Source of the DNA: DATECU01 sp035286745
Lineage (GTDB): Bacteria > Acidobacteriota > Vicinamibacteria > Fen-336
NCBI GenBank assembly: GCA_035286745.1
Contig: DATECU010000184.1
Location: 1-28,152, forward strand
Length of the DNA stretch: 28,152 bases
Reading direction: 5' to 3'
Numbering within the stretch: the first letter of the stretch is position 1; the number at the start of each line of letters is the position of its first letter. The position numbers and the translations under genes are program-made. The notes under the pieces are model-generated. The model had not been told where the DNA came from. It worked only from the letters and a program-made list of their open reading frames with translations, and ran no database searches. This document shows positions 1 to 7,935 of this stretch, piece after piece.

Positions 1-52
1 CCCATGGGCGGGAAGGGTAACCCGGGCGGCTCCGATGTACCATTGACGCCCC

Positions 53-1276
53 GTGACCCGCGTCCTCGCCCCCCTCCGGCGGAACCTGGAGTTCCACCCG
101 TCACCGGTCCCAGACCGGCCCGGGCTGCTGATCCGCGATCCCTACCGCTACGCCGAGGGTGGGCTCATCCTCCCCCCGCAGCTCGCGCCCCTGCTCTCGA
201 TGTTCGACGGCAACTCGGAGCTGGGCGACCTGCACGCCGCCCTGGTGCGCCTTACCGGAGACGTGCGAGCGGGGGAGGCGGCCGACCGCTTCGTGGGCAC
301 CCTGAGTTCCGGCGGCTTCCTCGAGAACGACGTGTTCCTCGACCTGAAGGCCGAGCGCCATCAGGCCTTCGAGAGGGCCCCGGTCCGAGCAGCCGTTCAC
401 GCCGGTGGGGCGTACCCGGAGAACGTGGAGGAACTTCGCCGGCTGCTGGCCGAGTGCCTCGATACCTCAGCCGTGCCCGCCCCGGAGCCGCGCCTGGCCG
501 CCATCGCCGCCCCTCACGTGAGCCTGGAGGGCGGGCATCAGGGGTACCGGGCCGCCTACCGAAGCCTCCGGCCCGACGACGCCAAACGGATCTTCGTGAT
601 CCTGGGGACCTCGCACTACGGAGAGCCGGAGACCTTCGGGTTGACCACCAAGCCGTTCGTCACCCCTCTGGGCCAGGCGGAGACCCAGGTTCGGCTGGCG
701 CGTTTCCTGGAGGATTCGGCGGGGCCCGGCGTTCGGGTCGAGGACTACTGTCATTCGGTGGAGCACTCGATCGAGTTCCAGGTGGTGTTCCTGCAGCACC
801 TGTTCGGGCCCGAGGTGGCCATCCTGCCCATCCTCTGCGGCCCTTTCGCCCGCGCTACCCGGGAGGGGCGGCCCGAGGACGACCCGGCGGTTGGCTGCTT
901 CTTCGCGGCCCTGGCCGAGCTGGCCCGCAGGGAGGGCGAACGTCTGCTGTTCGTTCTCGGCATCGACCTCGCCCACATGGGACGCCGCTACGGCGACCCC
1001 TTCACCGCCCGCGCCGAGCAGGGGGCCATGGTCGAGGTGGGCCGGCGCGACCAGGAGCGTCTAGCGCGTGTGCTGGCCGGCGACGCGACGGGCTTCTGGG
1101 CCCTCCTCCAGCAAGGGGGCGACGACCTCAAGTGGTGCGGCGCCTCGCCGCTCTACACCTTCCTGCGGACGTTTCCCGGTGTCAGGGGGGAACTGCTCCG
1201 CTATCAGCAGTGGAACATCGACGACCAGAGCGTCGTCAGCTTCGCCGGTCTGGCCTTTCGCCAAACCGGCCCATGA
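53..1276 (+). CDS. Memo-family protein (AmmeMemoRadiSam system protein B)
   Basis: A 407-residue protein beginning at GTG 53. The C-terminal three quarters match the Memo fold (related to extradiol dioxygenases): His155 in APHVSLEGG, His188 in LGTSHYG, His238 in EHSIEFQ and a further His308 in IDLAHMGR are the conserved putative metal-site histidines. The first about 110 residues are an extra N-terminal segment not needed for the Memo core. Known of the family: Memo homologues are often found beside AMMECR1 and radical SAM proteins and the biochemical role in bacteria is unsettled; neither partner is visible here. The downstream thioredoxin-fold gene starts 13 bases after the stop, and its Shine-Dalgarno overlaps this stop codon, so the two are cotranscribed. 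Family assignment is firm; function is not. Confidence 0.85.
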   Translation: MTRVLAPLRRNLEFHPSPVPDRPGLLIRDPYRYAEGGLILPPQLAPLLSMFDGNSELGDLHAALVRLTGDVRAGEAADRFVGTLSSGGFLENDVFLDLKAERHQAFERAPVRAAVHAGGAYPENVEELRRLLAECLDTSAVPAPEPRLAAIAAPHVSLEGGHQGYRAAYRSLRPDDAKRIFVILGTSHYGEPETFGLTTKPFVTPLGQAETQVRLARFLEDSAGPGVRVEDYCHSVEHSIEFQVVFLQHLFGPEVAILPILCGPFARATREGRPEDDPAVGCFFAALAELARREGERLLFVLGIDLAHMGRRYGDPFTARAEQGAMVEVGRRDQERLARVLAGDATGFWALLQQGGDDLKWCGASPLYTFLRTFPGVRGELLRYQQWNIDDQSVVSFAGLAFRQTGP

Positions 1277-1289
1277 GGAGAAGACGTCC

Positions 1290-2393
1290 ATGAATAGATG
1301 GCAAGCGGCCGGCCTGGCCGCGACCTTCGCATCGCTCGCTCCCCTGGCCGTGGCCGCCGAGAAGCCCGCCCCCGCCAAGTCGCCCAAGGTGGAGGCGGCT
1401 TCTCCGACGGTGGCCACCTTGGACGGCGGGCCCATCTCTGAAGCCGAGCTGGACTCCCTCGGCGGCTCGCGGCTGTTCCAGGCCCGAAACCAGCTCTACA
1501 CCACCAAACGCCAGATCCTGGAGGAGGCCGTCAACAAGCGTTTGGTGGAGCGCCTGGCCGGCGAGCGGGGGATGACGGCGGAGGCGCTGCTCAAAGCCGA
1601 GGTCACCGACAAGGTGGCGCCCTTGACCGAGGAGGACAAGAAGGCGTTCTACGAGGCCAACAAGGCACGGTTCGGGACGGTGGCCGAGGCTGAGGCCCTG
1701 AAGCAGATCGGCGACAACCTGCCGCGGCAGAAGGAAAACGACAGGCGGCGTGAGTTCTTCGCCGAGATTCGGGCCAAGGCCCAGGTGAAGATCCTGCTGG
1801 AGCCTCCGCGCGTCGCCGTGGACCCGACCGACGATCCCGCCCTGGGTCCCCAGGACGCGCCGGTCACCCTGGTGATGTTCTCGGACTTCCAGTGCCCCTA
1901 CTGCTCGAAGACGGCGCCGGTGCTGCACCGCCTGGCCGAGAAGTACGGGAGCAAGCTCAGGATCGTGTTCCGCGACTTCCCCCTGCTCCAGATTCACAAG
2001 GACGCCGCCAAGGCCGCCGAGGCTGCCACCTGCGCCGCCGAGCAGGGCAAGTTCTGGGAGATGCACGACAAGCTCTTCGCCAACCAGGGTGCCCTGCAAG
2101 TGGACGCCCTCAAGAAGCGCGCGGCCGAGCTGGGTCTCGACACCGCGGCCTTCGACGGCTGTCTGGACTCAGGCAAGCACACCGCCGAGTGGCAGCAGGA
2201 CACCGCCGATGCCCAGCGCTACGGTGTCACCGGCACGCCGGCGGCCTTCGTCAACGGACGGCTGCTGGCCGGAGCCGTGCCCATCGACGGCTACACTCAA
2301 GTCATCGACGAGGAGCTGGATTTCGCGGCGGCCAAGGCGGTTGCCAAGGCCGAGCCCGCCAAAGGCGGCAAGCCCGCGGGAAAGAAGCGTTAG
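1290..2393 (+). CDS. Exported DsbA-family thiol oxidoreductase with SurA-like N-terminal region
   Basis: 367 residues from ATG 1290, chosen because GAGGAG (1275-1280) lies 9 bases upstream and because the protein then starts with a clean signal peptide (MNRWQAAGLAATFASLAPLAVAAE). Residues about 35-165 form a helical SurA/PpiC N-terminal-like segment (TVATLDGGPISEAEL..., many Lys/Glu). Residues about 180-345 are a DsbA/DSBA-like thioredoxin domain with the CPYC active site at 202-205 (FSDFQCPYC) and the cis-proline loop TGTP ending at Pro317. The tail is Lys/Ala/Pro-rich. It should act in the periplasm on protein thiols; whether as an oxidase or isomerase cannot be told. It is the second gene of the operon with the Memo protein and is followed by a strong hairpin. 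Confidence 0.88.
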   Translation: MNRWQAAGLAATFASLAPLAVAAEKPAPAKSPKVEAASPTVATLDGGPISEAELDSLGGSRLFQARNQLYTTKRQILEEAVNKRLVERLAGERGMTAEALLKAEVTDKVAPLTEEDKKAFYEANKARFGTVAEAEALKQIGDNLPRQKENDRRREFFAEIRAKAQVKILLEPPRVAVDPTDDPALGPQDAPVTLVMFSDFQCPYCSKTAPVLHRLAEKYGSKLRIVFRDFPLLQIHKDAAKAAEAATCAAEQGKFWEMHDKLFANQGALQVDALKKRAAELGLDTAAFDGCLDSGKHTAEWQQDTADAQRYGVTGTPAAFVNGRLLAGAVPIDGYTQVIDEELDFAAAKAVAKAEPAKGGKPAGKKR

Positions 2394-2406
2394 TCGATTC
2401 GCGCTC

Positions 2407-2440
2407 CGGCAGGGGGTGCGGACCCTCCGCGCCCCTGCCG
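2407..2440. terminator. Bidirectional hairpin between convergent genes
   Basis: Perfect 9-bp outer stem CGGCAGGGG (2407-2415) / CCCCTGCCG (2432-2440) enclosing a second 5-bp stem GCGGA/TCCGC (2418-2422/2426-2430). There is no T-run, so intrinsic termination is not certain. It lies 14 bases after the thioredoxin-family stop and beyond the 3' end of the truncated vapC on the other strand, a fitting position for termination of both. Confidence 0.6.
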
Positions 2441-2484
2441 TGGTTCCGCGTTCGGCGGTCGCCCGGCAGGCGCGCCGCCCGGCG

Positions 2485-2712
2485 TCACTCCGCGAGAAGT
2501 CGGAGCTGGGCGTGCCGCGCGATGTCGCGGAAGTCGAACGGGTCTTCCTCCCTGATTCCGCTCAGGACCTCCTGCAAGACGATACCAGGAACGGCTATCG
2601 GCCGGTCCGTGGCCAGCAGACGGTCGAGCTGACGGGCGATTCCCGCTTCGCGTCCCCTGGCCGCTCGCCGCCGCAGCTCCGTCGAGACGACGGAGGTGTC
2701 CAGCAGAACCAC
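2485..2712 (-). pseudogene. vapC: VapC PIN-domain ribonuclease toxin, truncated
   Basis: Starting at GTG 2712 the frame reads MVLLDTSVVSTELRRR..., a PIN-domain N-terminus with the first catalytic aspartate (Asp5 in LLDTS) and the second acidic residue (Glu48 in GIVLQEVLSG). It stops after 75 residues, where VapC proteins normally run about 130. The C-terminal half that carries the remaining metal-binding acidic residues is absent, and no continuation is visible in other frames before the hairpin at 2407-2440. The start overlaps the vapB frame, as is normal for these pairs. It is almost surely unable to cleave RNA. Confidence 0.7.
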
Positions 2713-2909
2713 CGCCTCCGCCGCGCCTTCTTGCAGTCCCAAGCCGGGTCGAAGTCGATGGTCCCGAAGAGCTTGACGAAGTCGCGGCGCTTCCGCCTCT
2801 GAACGTACTCGCGCAGGGCCTCGTTCACAGTGTCCCGCTTGGTGCGCTGGCCGCCGATACGCAGCGCTTCGCTCAGCAGCTTGTCGTCCAGGGCCAGGTT
2901 GGTGGGCAT
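2595..2909 (-). CDS. vapB: VapB-type antitoxin with lost stop codon
   Basis: ATG 2909 is preceded by a near-perfect AGGAGG (minus-strand complement of 2913-2918). Residues 1-68 are a typical VapB/type II TA antitoxin of the COG5450 kind (MPTNLALDDKLLSEALRIGG..., ...RRDFVKLFGTIDFDP): a short DNA-binding N-terminus, then a toxin-binding tail. The family normally ends at about this length, in a TGA that overlaps the vapC start. Here that codon reads TGG, so the frame runs on for about 35 residues of Arg/Ser/Pro-rich shadow sequence to 2595. Inference: a single-base stop-codon loss after vapC decayed. Confidence 0.7.
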   Translation of the reverse strand: MPTNLALDDKLLSEALRIGGQRTKRDTVNEALREYVQRRKRRDFVKLFGTIDFDPAWDCKKARRRRWFCWTPPSSRRSCGGERPGDAKRESPVSSTVCWPRTGR

Positions 2910-2924
2910 GCCTTCCTCCTACAC

Positions 2925-2939
2925 ACTGTCTCACACAGT
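2925..2939 (-). promoter_or_regulatory. Candidate VapB operator
   Basis: Inverted repeat ACTGT-CTCAC-ACAGT (2925-2939), 16 bases upstream of the vapB ATG and directly before its Shine-Dalgarno. Antitoxins of this family repress their own promoters by binding such repeats; the binding here is inference. Confidence 0.4.
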
Positions 2940-3031
2940 CGGTCCCTCGGCAAGACCGGACAGGGCTCAGCCAGCATGACGCGCTCCCTTGGCGGCGCCG
3001 GTCGCGGTCCTGACGGGACGGCAGCTCGAGC

Positions 3032-3784
3032 TCACCGCCCCGGGAGCCAGAGTGAGCGGCCGGTCAGCTCCCGGTGGTCGAGGCCGGTGGCCCGATCCAG
3101 CAGTGTCAGGGTGTCGGGGAGGGCGACGCGGAATCGCCACTCGTCGTCGCGGCCCCCGGCGGCGCAGAACGCGGAGGCCCAGCCGTCCCACCAGGGCGCC
3201 ACCCGACGCGACAACGGCTCGACCACCAGCACCCGGGTGCCCGTCTGAGCGGCCGCCAGCAGCCTGGTCCGCAGCCGCTCCCGCTTCTCCTCGGGCAGCT
3301 CGTTGACCGCGAAGGCCAAGAGCACGGCCCCGTCGCGCCCTGGCAGCCGCGCAGAATCGAGATCGCCCCGTTCAACACTCCCCGCGAGGCGCAAGGTCCG
3401 CAACGTCCAGCGCGCCTCGTCGAGAGCAAAGCCGCTCTGATCGACGCCGGCCAGCGAGGGCACGGGTTCGCACTGGGAGGCCCAGGCGGCGCCCGCGGTC
3501 AGGGTGCCGCAGCCCAGGTCCAGGATTCGCCGAGGGGCCGGTTGCGACGCGCCTAGCGACGTGACGATCTCCCGCAGCAGCAGGAAGTGGAGGGCGCCGT
3601 AGTAGAGGGCGAAGGCCGCCCGCTTGCCGGCTCCGTCGAAGACCTTGCCCTCGGCTAGCCGGCCGCGGCGCTCCACGTAGAGAGAAGACAGGGCCTCCAG
3701 GGCCCGCCGGATCTCAGCAAAGGTGAGCCGCTCGCGGTGGCGCCTTTCCAGAGCGGCGAAGAAGTCCTCGAAGGACGGGGTCAC
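3032..3784 (-). CDS. Class I SAM-dependent methyltransferase
   Basis: 250 residues from GTG 3784; that GTG overlaps the TGA of the upstream transporter gene (GTGA, 3781-3784), so translation is coupled. Residues 1-85 are helical (FEDFFAALERRHRERLTFAEIRRAL). The SAM-binding motif I is ILDLGCGTLTAG at 87-98, followed by an acidic residue in LAGVDQSG and by ALLAFAVNELPEEKRERL, a motif IV-like region. A ribosome-associated Rsm22-like methyltransferase is possible from the overall layout, but the cysteines of that family are not evident, so only the general class is claimed. The substrate is unknown. Pairing with a queuosine-precursor transporter hints at tRNA or rRNA modification (inference). Confidence 0.7.
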   Translation of the reverse strand: MTPSFEDFFAALERRHRERLTFAEIRRALEALSSLYVERRGRLAEGKVFDGAGKRAAFALYYGALHFLLLREIVTSLGASQPAPRRILDLGCGTLTAGAAWASQCEPVPSLAGVDQSGFALDEARWTLRTLRLAGSVERGDLDSARLPGRDGAVLLAFAVNELPEEKRERLRTRLLAAAQTGTRVLVVEPLSRRVAPWWDGWASAFCAAGGRDDEWRFRVALPDTLTLLDRATGLDHRELTGRSLWLPGR

Positions 3785-4497
3785 GTGCGGAGCGAGAAGG
3801 GCGTGAAGTCGGTGCCGCGGTCGTAGTAGTCCTCGCGTTCGGCGCGCTTCAGGAAGCCGACGATCCGGTAGGTGAAGGGGGTCATCGCCACTTCCCACAG
3901 CACCTTGAGCGTGTAGTTGCCGGCCATCACCTGCATGACCTGCGCCTCGGTCCAGCCCGGTGCGCCCAGGAAGGCGAGGGGGTAGAAGACCAGCGAGTCG
4001 ACGGCCTCGCCGGCGATGGTGGAGCCGATGGTGCGGGTCCACAGGTGGCGGCCGTTGGTGGCGAGCTTCATCTTGGCCAGCACGTAGCTGTTGCAGAACT
4101 CGCCGCAGAAGTAGGCCACCAGCGACGCCAGGACGATGCGCGGGGTGCCGCCGAACACGGTCTCGTAGGCGGCCTGCTGGTTCCAGTCCGGGGCCGGAGG
4201 AAAGGCCAGGATGGCCCAGCTCATGAAGGAGGCAAAGGCCAGCCCCCCGAAGCCGGCCCACACCACCTTGCGGGCCCGAGCGTAGCCGTACACCTCGGTC
4301 AGCACGTCGCCGAAGACGTAGCTGATGGGGAAGAAGAGCACGCCGGCGCCGAACGTGAAGCCCGCGATCTGGCAGCGCTTGGCGGCCCCGATCACGTTGG
4401 CGCAGATCAGCACGGTGACGAAGGCCGCCATCACCAGGTCGTAGTAGCGGAAAGCGCGGGGGCGATCCGTGGGGGAGCCGAGGGTGGTCGCGTTCAT
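3781..4497 (-). CDS. yhhQ: Queuosine precursor transporter (VUT/YhhQ family)
   Basis: 238 residues from ATG 4497. About six membrane helices; the family signature FFPISYVFGDVLTEVYGY is present near residues 55-72, with ICANVIGAAKR before it and KMKLATNGRHLWTRTIGSTIAGEAVDSLVFYP later, all typical of the YhhQ/QPTR (DUF165) family. Members import 7-cyano- or 7-aminomethyl-7-deazaguanine (preQ0/preQ1) for queuosine synthesis in tRNA. No other queuosine gene lies in the window, which fits a salvage role. It is the first gene of a two-gene unit with the methyltransferase. I looked at the 100 bases upstream for a preQ1 riboswitch and saw none. Confidence 0.9.
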   Translation of the reverse strand: MNATTLGSPTDRPRAFRYYDLVMAAFVTVLICANVIGAAKRCQIAGFTFGAGVLFFPISYVFGDVLTEVYGYARARKVVWAGFGGLAFASFMSWAILAFPPAPDWNQQAAYETVFGGTPRIVLASLVAYFCGEFCNSYVLAKMKLATNGRHLWTRTIGSTIAGEAVDSLVFYPLAFLGAPGWTEAQVMQVMAGNYTLKVLWEVAMTPFTYRIVGFLKRAEREDYYDRGTDFTPFSLRT

Positions 4498-4684
4498 GTC
4501 CGAGGGTGCGGCCGGCCAGGGGCCCGGGCGATGGCGGATGCGAAGCTCACGCGGCCCATGATACAGGCAGCTGGTCCGCTCTTGCCCGAAGGCGGACCGC
4601 CCACCCCTTGCTCCCTGCCATCGAAGGGGTCTCGAAGCCCCGCCCGACCCCGCCACCCTCTTCCCGGCTGGCGCTCGGTATGCC

Positions 4685-5024
4685 CTATCCCCACCTGAGA
4701 AGCGCCTTCACCTGGTCCGCGAGGCCCGGCACCTTGCTCGTGACCACGTCCCACAGGATGTCGAGGTCGACGCCAAAGTACGCGTGGATCAGGACGTCGC
4801 GGAGGCCCGCGATCTTGGTCCACTCGATGTCCGGAGCCCGCTCCCGGACGGCCGCCGGGACTTGCTTAACGGCCTCCCCGATGATCTCGAGGTTGCGGAC
4901 GACCGCGTCGACGGTCTTCGGGTCGTCGCCGAAGCTCTCCCGGGCGTATCCCTCGACGTAGGAGGGCGATGCGCTCCGACGCCGTGAGAATGTCCTCGAG
5001 GTAGACTCTAGGATCGCGAGGCAG
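4685..5024 (-). pseudogene. hepT: HepT-like ribonuclease toxin, frameshifted
   Basis: Translating the minus strand from CTG 5024 gives LPRDPRVYLEDILTASERIA, a HepT/DUF86 N-terminus in which CTG stands where ATG is usual. At about 4961-4966 (GCCCTCC) one extra base shifts the frame; the next frame continues SYVEGYARESFGDDPKTV...NLEIIGEAVKQVP...EWTKIAGLRDVLIHAYFGVDLDILWDVV... to TAG at 4685. The RX4HXY active-site motif (RDVLIHAY) is intact beyond the shift. The gene overlaps the 3' end of the upstream nucleotidyltransferase, the standard order for MntA-HepT. As read it cannot give full-length protein unless the shift is a sequencing error. Confidence 0.75.
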
Positions 5025-5307
5025 GGACGGCCCCCTCCAGGATCACCGACCGCAGGCGCGGCTTGACCGCGTCGGCGAGCACCAAGTCGATCCTCCGGCC
5101 CAAAACCCTCTCGAGGAACAGCTTGACGTCCATGTAGGCGTCGAAGGTCTTGGGCTCGAGCTCCACCAGGACGTCGATGTCGCTGGACTCGGTGCCCTCG
5201 TCGCGCGCCACCGACCCGAACAGGGCCAGGCTCTTGGCGCCGAGTCGCCGGAGCTCCTGTGCATGGAGTTCGAGCGTCGCCAAGACTTCGTCGCGGGTCA
5301 TGGGCAT
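5008..5307 (-). CDS. mntA: MntA-like minimal nucleotidyltransferase antitoxin
   Basis: 99 residues from ATG 5307 (MPMTRDEVLATLELHAQELRRLG); an in-frame ATG at 5328 is an alternative and neither has a good Shine-Dalgarno. The MNT signature GSx10DxD is complete: GSVARDEGTESSDID, followed by VLVELEPKTFDAYMDVKLFLERVLGRRIDLVLADAVKP. Known of the family: MntA antitoxins neutralise the HepT RNase by adding AMP to the tyrosine of its RX4HXY motif. Here the nucleotidyltransferase looks intact although its target gene directly downstream is frameshifted. Confidence 0.85.
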   Translation of the reverse strand: MPMTRDEVLATLELHAQELRRLGAKSLALFGSVARDEGTESSDIDVLVELEPKTFDAYMDVKLFLERVLGRRIDLVLADAVKPRLRSVILEGAVPASRS

Positions 5308-5528
5308 CGAGGCGTCCAAGACTCTCATTCTACGCCCGTCCTTCAAACCTCGTGTCTTGACCCGCGCCTCCGCGCCTCCGGGCCGGACCCCCATCCGGGT
5401 GGTCAGGACATGGTTGTCCAGGTCTGCTCCGCCCGCCCACCCCGTCGGAGAGGGGCGGGACGACAGCATGGAGGGCACGCGGGACCCAAGCTGCCGGGCT
5501 CTCTGGCGGCACGTCCGTCTTTGGGGGA

Positions 5529-5603
5529 TGGTGGGCGCTGTAGGACTTGAACCTACGACTTCCACCGTGTGAAGGTGGCACTCTACCGCTGAGTTAAGCG
5601 CCC
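5529..5603 (-). tRNA. tRNA-Val (anticodon CAC)
   Basis: Full cloverleaf on the minus strand: acceptor stem GGGCGCT (5603-5597) / AGCGCCC (5539-5533), D-arm with AGCGGTAGAG, anticodon stem CCACC/GGTGG around the loop TTCACAC (anticodon CAC), T-arm GTAGGTTCAAGTCCTAC, discriminator A and an encoded CCA (5531-5529). Confidence 0.96.
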
Positions 5604-5675
5604 ACTCGGCGAAGGGGAAGTCTACCCAGGGATGGACCTCCGGTCAAGCCCGATTCGGGGCCTCAGGGGCCCCGC

Positions 5676-7577
5676 TCATGCCCGTTTCCCCTCCGCTGGT
5701 GCGGCCATGCGCTCCGCGACCACCTCCGCAATGTCGAGGATCGGGACCTCCGCCGAGGCGGCCTGGGCGGCGTCCTTCAACATGATCGGGCAGTAGGGGC
5801 AGGCCACCGCCACCATGTCGGGCCGCGTTTCCATGAGCTGGTTGAAGCGCTGTACGTTCACCCGCTGGGCCGCAGGGTCGGGATTGGAGTCGTCGGCGAT
5901 GAAGAGCTGGCCGCCGCCGGCTCCACAACACGAGGTCGCGCGGCCGTGGTCGCGGGGTTCCCGCAGCTCTCCGCCGCAGGCTTGCAGGATGGCGCGCGGC
6001 TCGCTCACGATGCCGCGGCCGCGGGACAGGTTGCAGGGGTCGTGGAAGGCCACCGTGCCCTGCTTGCGTTGGACTGGCAGCCGGTCGATCACACTGGCGA
6101 TGAACTCACTGTGGTGCATCACCTGGATCCCCAGCTCGCGATACTCCTCGATCTGCTGGTAGTCCCCGTCCAGCATGCTGGTGCAATGGGGGCAGCAGGT
6201 GACGATCTTGCGCACGCCCTGCCGGCGGAAGGTTTCGACCAGCTTCCCGGACAGCTCCAGGAACAGGGCCTCGTTGCCGATCCGGCGCGCCGGCTCTCCG
6301 CAGCAGGTCTCCTCCTCCAAGACGCCCCAGGACACGCCTGACGCATCGAGGATGGTCCGCATGGCCTTGGCCACCGTCTGCCCGTGGGGATCGTAGCTGT
6401 TGCCGCAGCCCAGCCAGAACAGCCATTCCGAGTCCTTGCCGAAGCGGGGGAGCTTCGCCTCGCTCACGAAGGTGCGCCGGAAGTCCTGGGAGAAACCCCA
6501 GGGGTTGTGCGGCGCCTTGCCCATCACGCCAAACGACTTGGAGACTCGGGCGCTGCCGATCCGGTCCTCGCTGACCAGGCCCCGCCGCAGGTCCAGGATC
6601 TTCCGGCCCACGTGCTCGACACCCACCGGGCAGGCCTGCTCGCAGGCCCCGCAGGCGTAGCACTGCATGAGGTCTTCCTCGGACACCCACGCCTTGCCCT
6701 CGGCCACCTCGCTGGCCGACCCCGCGATCAGGGTGCCTCCGGCGCTGAACCCCCGCTGCATCTGCAGGATCACCTCTTTGGGGCTCAGCGTGCCCCCCGA
6801 GCGGTTGGCGGGGCAGGCGTCGGTGCAGCGTCCACACTCCACGCAGGCGTTGACGTTGATGATGTCGTTGAGCGGCAGGCTCGAGAAGTCGATGAGCCCC
6901 AGATCCTCGTTCTCCAGATCCAGGGGGCGCATGCGGCTGGTGTTTTCGGAGCGGAAGAAGATGGCGACCGGGGCCAGCGCCAGATGCAGGTGCTTTGATA
7001 GAACAATGATCGGGGGGAAGACCAGAAGGGCGAGCGTGTGCAGCCACCAGTTCGCCAACCATCCGTTTGATGCCGGCGGATAGACCCCCGCCCAGGCCAA
7101 CAGGTATGTGATCATCAGCACCGCGATCAGCGCCGACACCAGCGCCGACGTCGGCGACAGCTTGCCCAGTGCCTGGGGACGGAGCACGAAACGGCGGAAA
7201 GCCAGGCCGCCGATGGCGACCAGAACGCCGGCAGCCCACACCGCCACGAAGGCGTCGTACCAGCCGCCAGCGGTGGCGCCTGCGTTGTCGAAGCCGGCGA
7301 TGCCCAGCCACAGGTGATGAGGGGTGATGCCGGCGAAGGCGAGGAAGCCCCACATCACCACCGCATGCAAGAAGCCGACGACCGGCCGGGTGGCCAGCAC
7401 CTTGCTCTGGAACAGGACCTCGGAGACCACCCGCCACAGCCGCCGGCCGAGGTCATCGAGCGGGAGGTCGGCCCGGCGCCCCGCCAGTCCGGCGAGAGGG
7501 AAGCGCTGCTTGAGGCCGCTGAGCGTGAACCAGAGGCTGGCCCCGCACAGGAAGAGGAACCCGAGGCGAGAGATCAT
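5676..7577 (-). CDS. Membrane iron-sulfur CCG-domain reductase (EtfD-like / HdrDE-like)
   Basis: 633 residues from ATG 7577, chosen because AAGGAG lies 7 bases upstream; a GTG at 7601 is the only longer choice. Residues 1-215 form about five membrane helices of the nitrate-reductase-gamma/heme-b type (ends at KHLHLALAPVAIFF). Two 4Fe-4S motifs follow: CVECGRCTDACP at 245 and CYACGACEQACP at 306. The C-terminal half has two CCG domains: CCGEP at 425 with CCPHC after it, and CCGAGGG at 550 with ACPYC after it. Proteins with this fused layout pass electrons between a soluble donor and the quinone pool; the mycobacterial member EtfD serves electron-transfer flavoprotein in fatty-acid oxidation. 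No etfAB genes are in view, so the donor is inference. Confidence 0.85.
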   Translation of the reverse strand: MISRLGFLFLCGASLWFTLSGLKQRFPLAGLAGRRADLPLDDLGRRLWRVVSEVLFQSKVLATRPVVGFLHAVVMWGFLAFAGITPHHLWLGIAGFDNAGATAGGWYDAFVAVWAAGVLVAIGGLAFRRFVLRPQALGKLSPTSALVSALIAVLMITYLLAWAGVYPPASNGWLANWWLHTLALLVFPPIIVLSKHLHLALAPVAIFFRSENTSRMRPLDLENEDLGLIDFSSLPLNDIINVNACVECGRCTDACPANRSGGTLSPKEVILQMQRGFSAGGTLIAGSASEVAEGKAWVSEEDLMQCYACGACEQACPVGVEHVGRKILDLRRGLVSEDRIGSARVSKSFGVMGKAPHNPWGFSQDFRRTFVSEAKLPRFGKDSEWLFWLGCGNSYDPHGQTVAKAMRTILDASGVSWGVLEEETCCGEPARRIGNEALFLELSGKLVETFRRQGVRKIVTCCPHCTSMLDGDYQQIEEYRELGIQVMHHSEFIASVIDRLPVQRKQGTVAFHDPCNLSRGRGIVSEPRAILQACGGELREPRDHGRATSCCGAGGGQLFIADDSNPDPAAQRVNVQRFNQLMETRPDMVAVACPYCPIMLKDAAQAASAEVPILDIAEVVAERMAAPAEGKRA

Positions 7578-7777
7578 GCCATACTCCTTGTCGCCAGCCA
7601 CCTAACGAACTTGTGCTGGCTTCGGTTGCGCAGGAACCAGGCGGGCGGGCCTTGCCGTGGGGTCAGGAAGCCACCAGGCGGCTGGCAACGTCCCCCCTGA
7701 GTCGCAGGAGACCCAAGCGGCCGGAGTCCCCTGCCAAGGGCAGCACAAGCTACTCCCAGTCGGCAGGACTGGTCAAG

Positions 7778-7935
7778 CTAGATCGGGAGGGATGGAGGGA
7801 GGTCCCAGTGGGTCTCCTCGACGACGTGGTTCGTGGTGAGGACGAGCCTTCGAAGGTCACGGCCGCGATACTCGTCCATGACCGCGCGCACCGGCAGACG
7901 AGCGCGAAGATGAAGCCGCTGTCGAGAAAGATCAC
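7778..7935 (-). pseudogene. PIN-domain toxin remnant (VapC-like)
   Basis: GTG 7935 overlaps the antitoxin stop (GTGA, 7932-7935) and begins MIFLDSGFIFALV, a PIN-domain N-terminus with the first catalytic Asp. Around 7885-7895 the frame breaks: the next frame supplies AVMDEYRGRDLRRLVLTTNHVVEET, which in intact relatives follows after about ten more residues. A small deletion, not a multiple of three, therefore joined the two. The sequence then runs out at TAG 7778, far short of a full PIN domain. Non-functional. Confidence 0.65.

Noticed and set aside
4..1293. Open frame on the plus strand overlapping the Memo gene
   Set aside because: Arg/Pro/Gly-rich shadow; the frame at 53-1276 has conserved Memo motifs.
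1236..2099. Long minus-strand frame opposite the DsbA-family gene
   Set aside because: Leu/Gly/Arg-rich shadow of the plus-strand gene.
4498..4620. preQ1 riboswitch ahead of the queuosine transporter
   Set aside because: No preQ1-I or preQ1-II aptamer core could be recognised.
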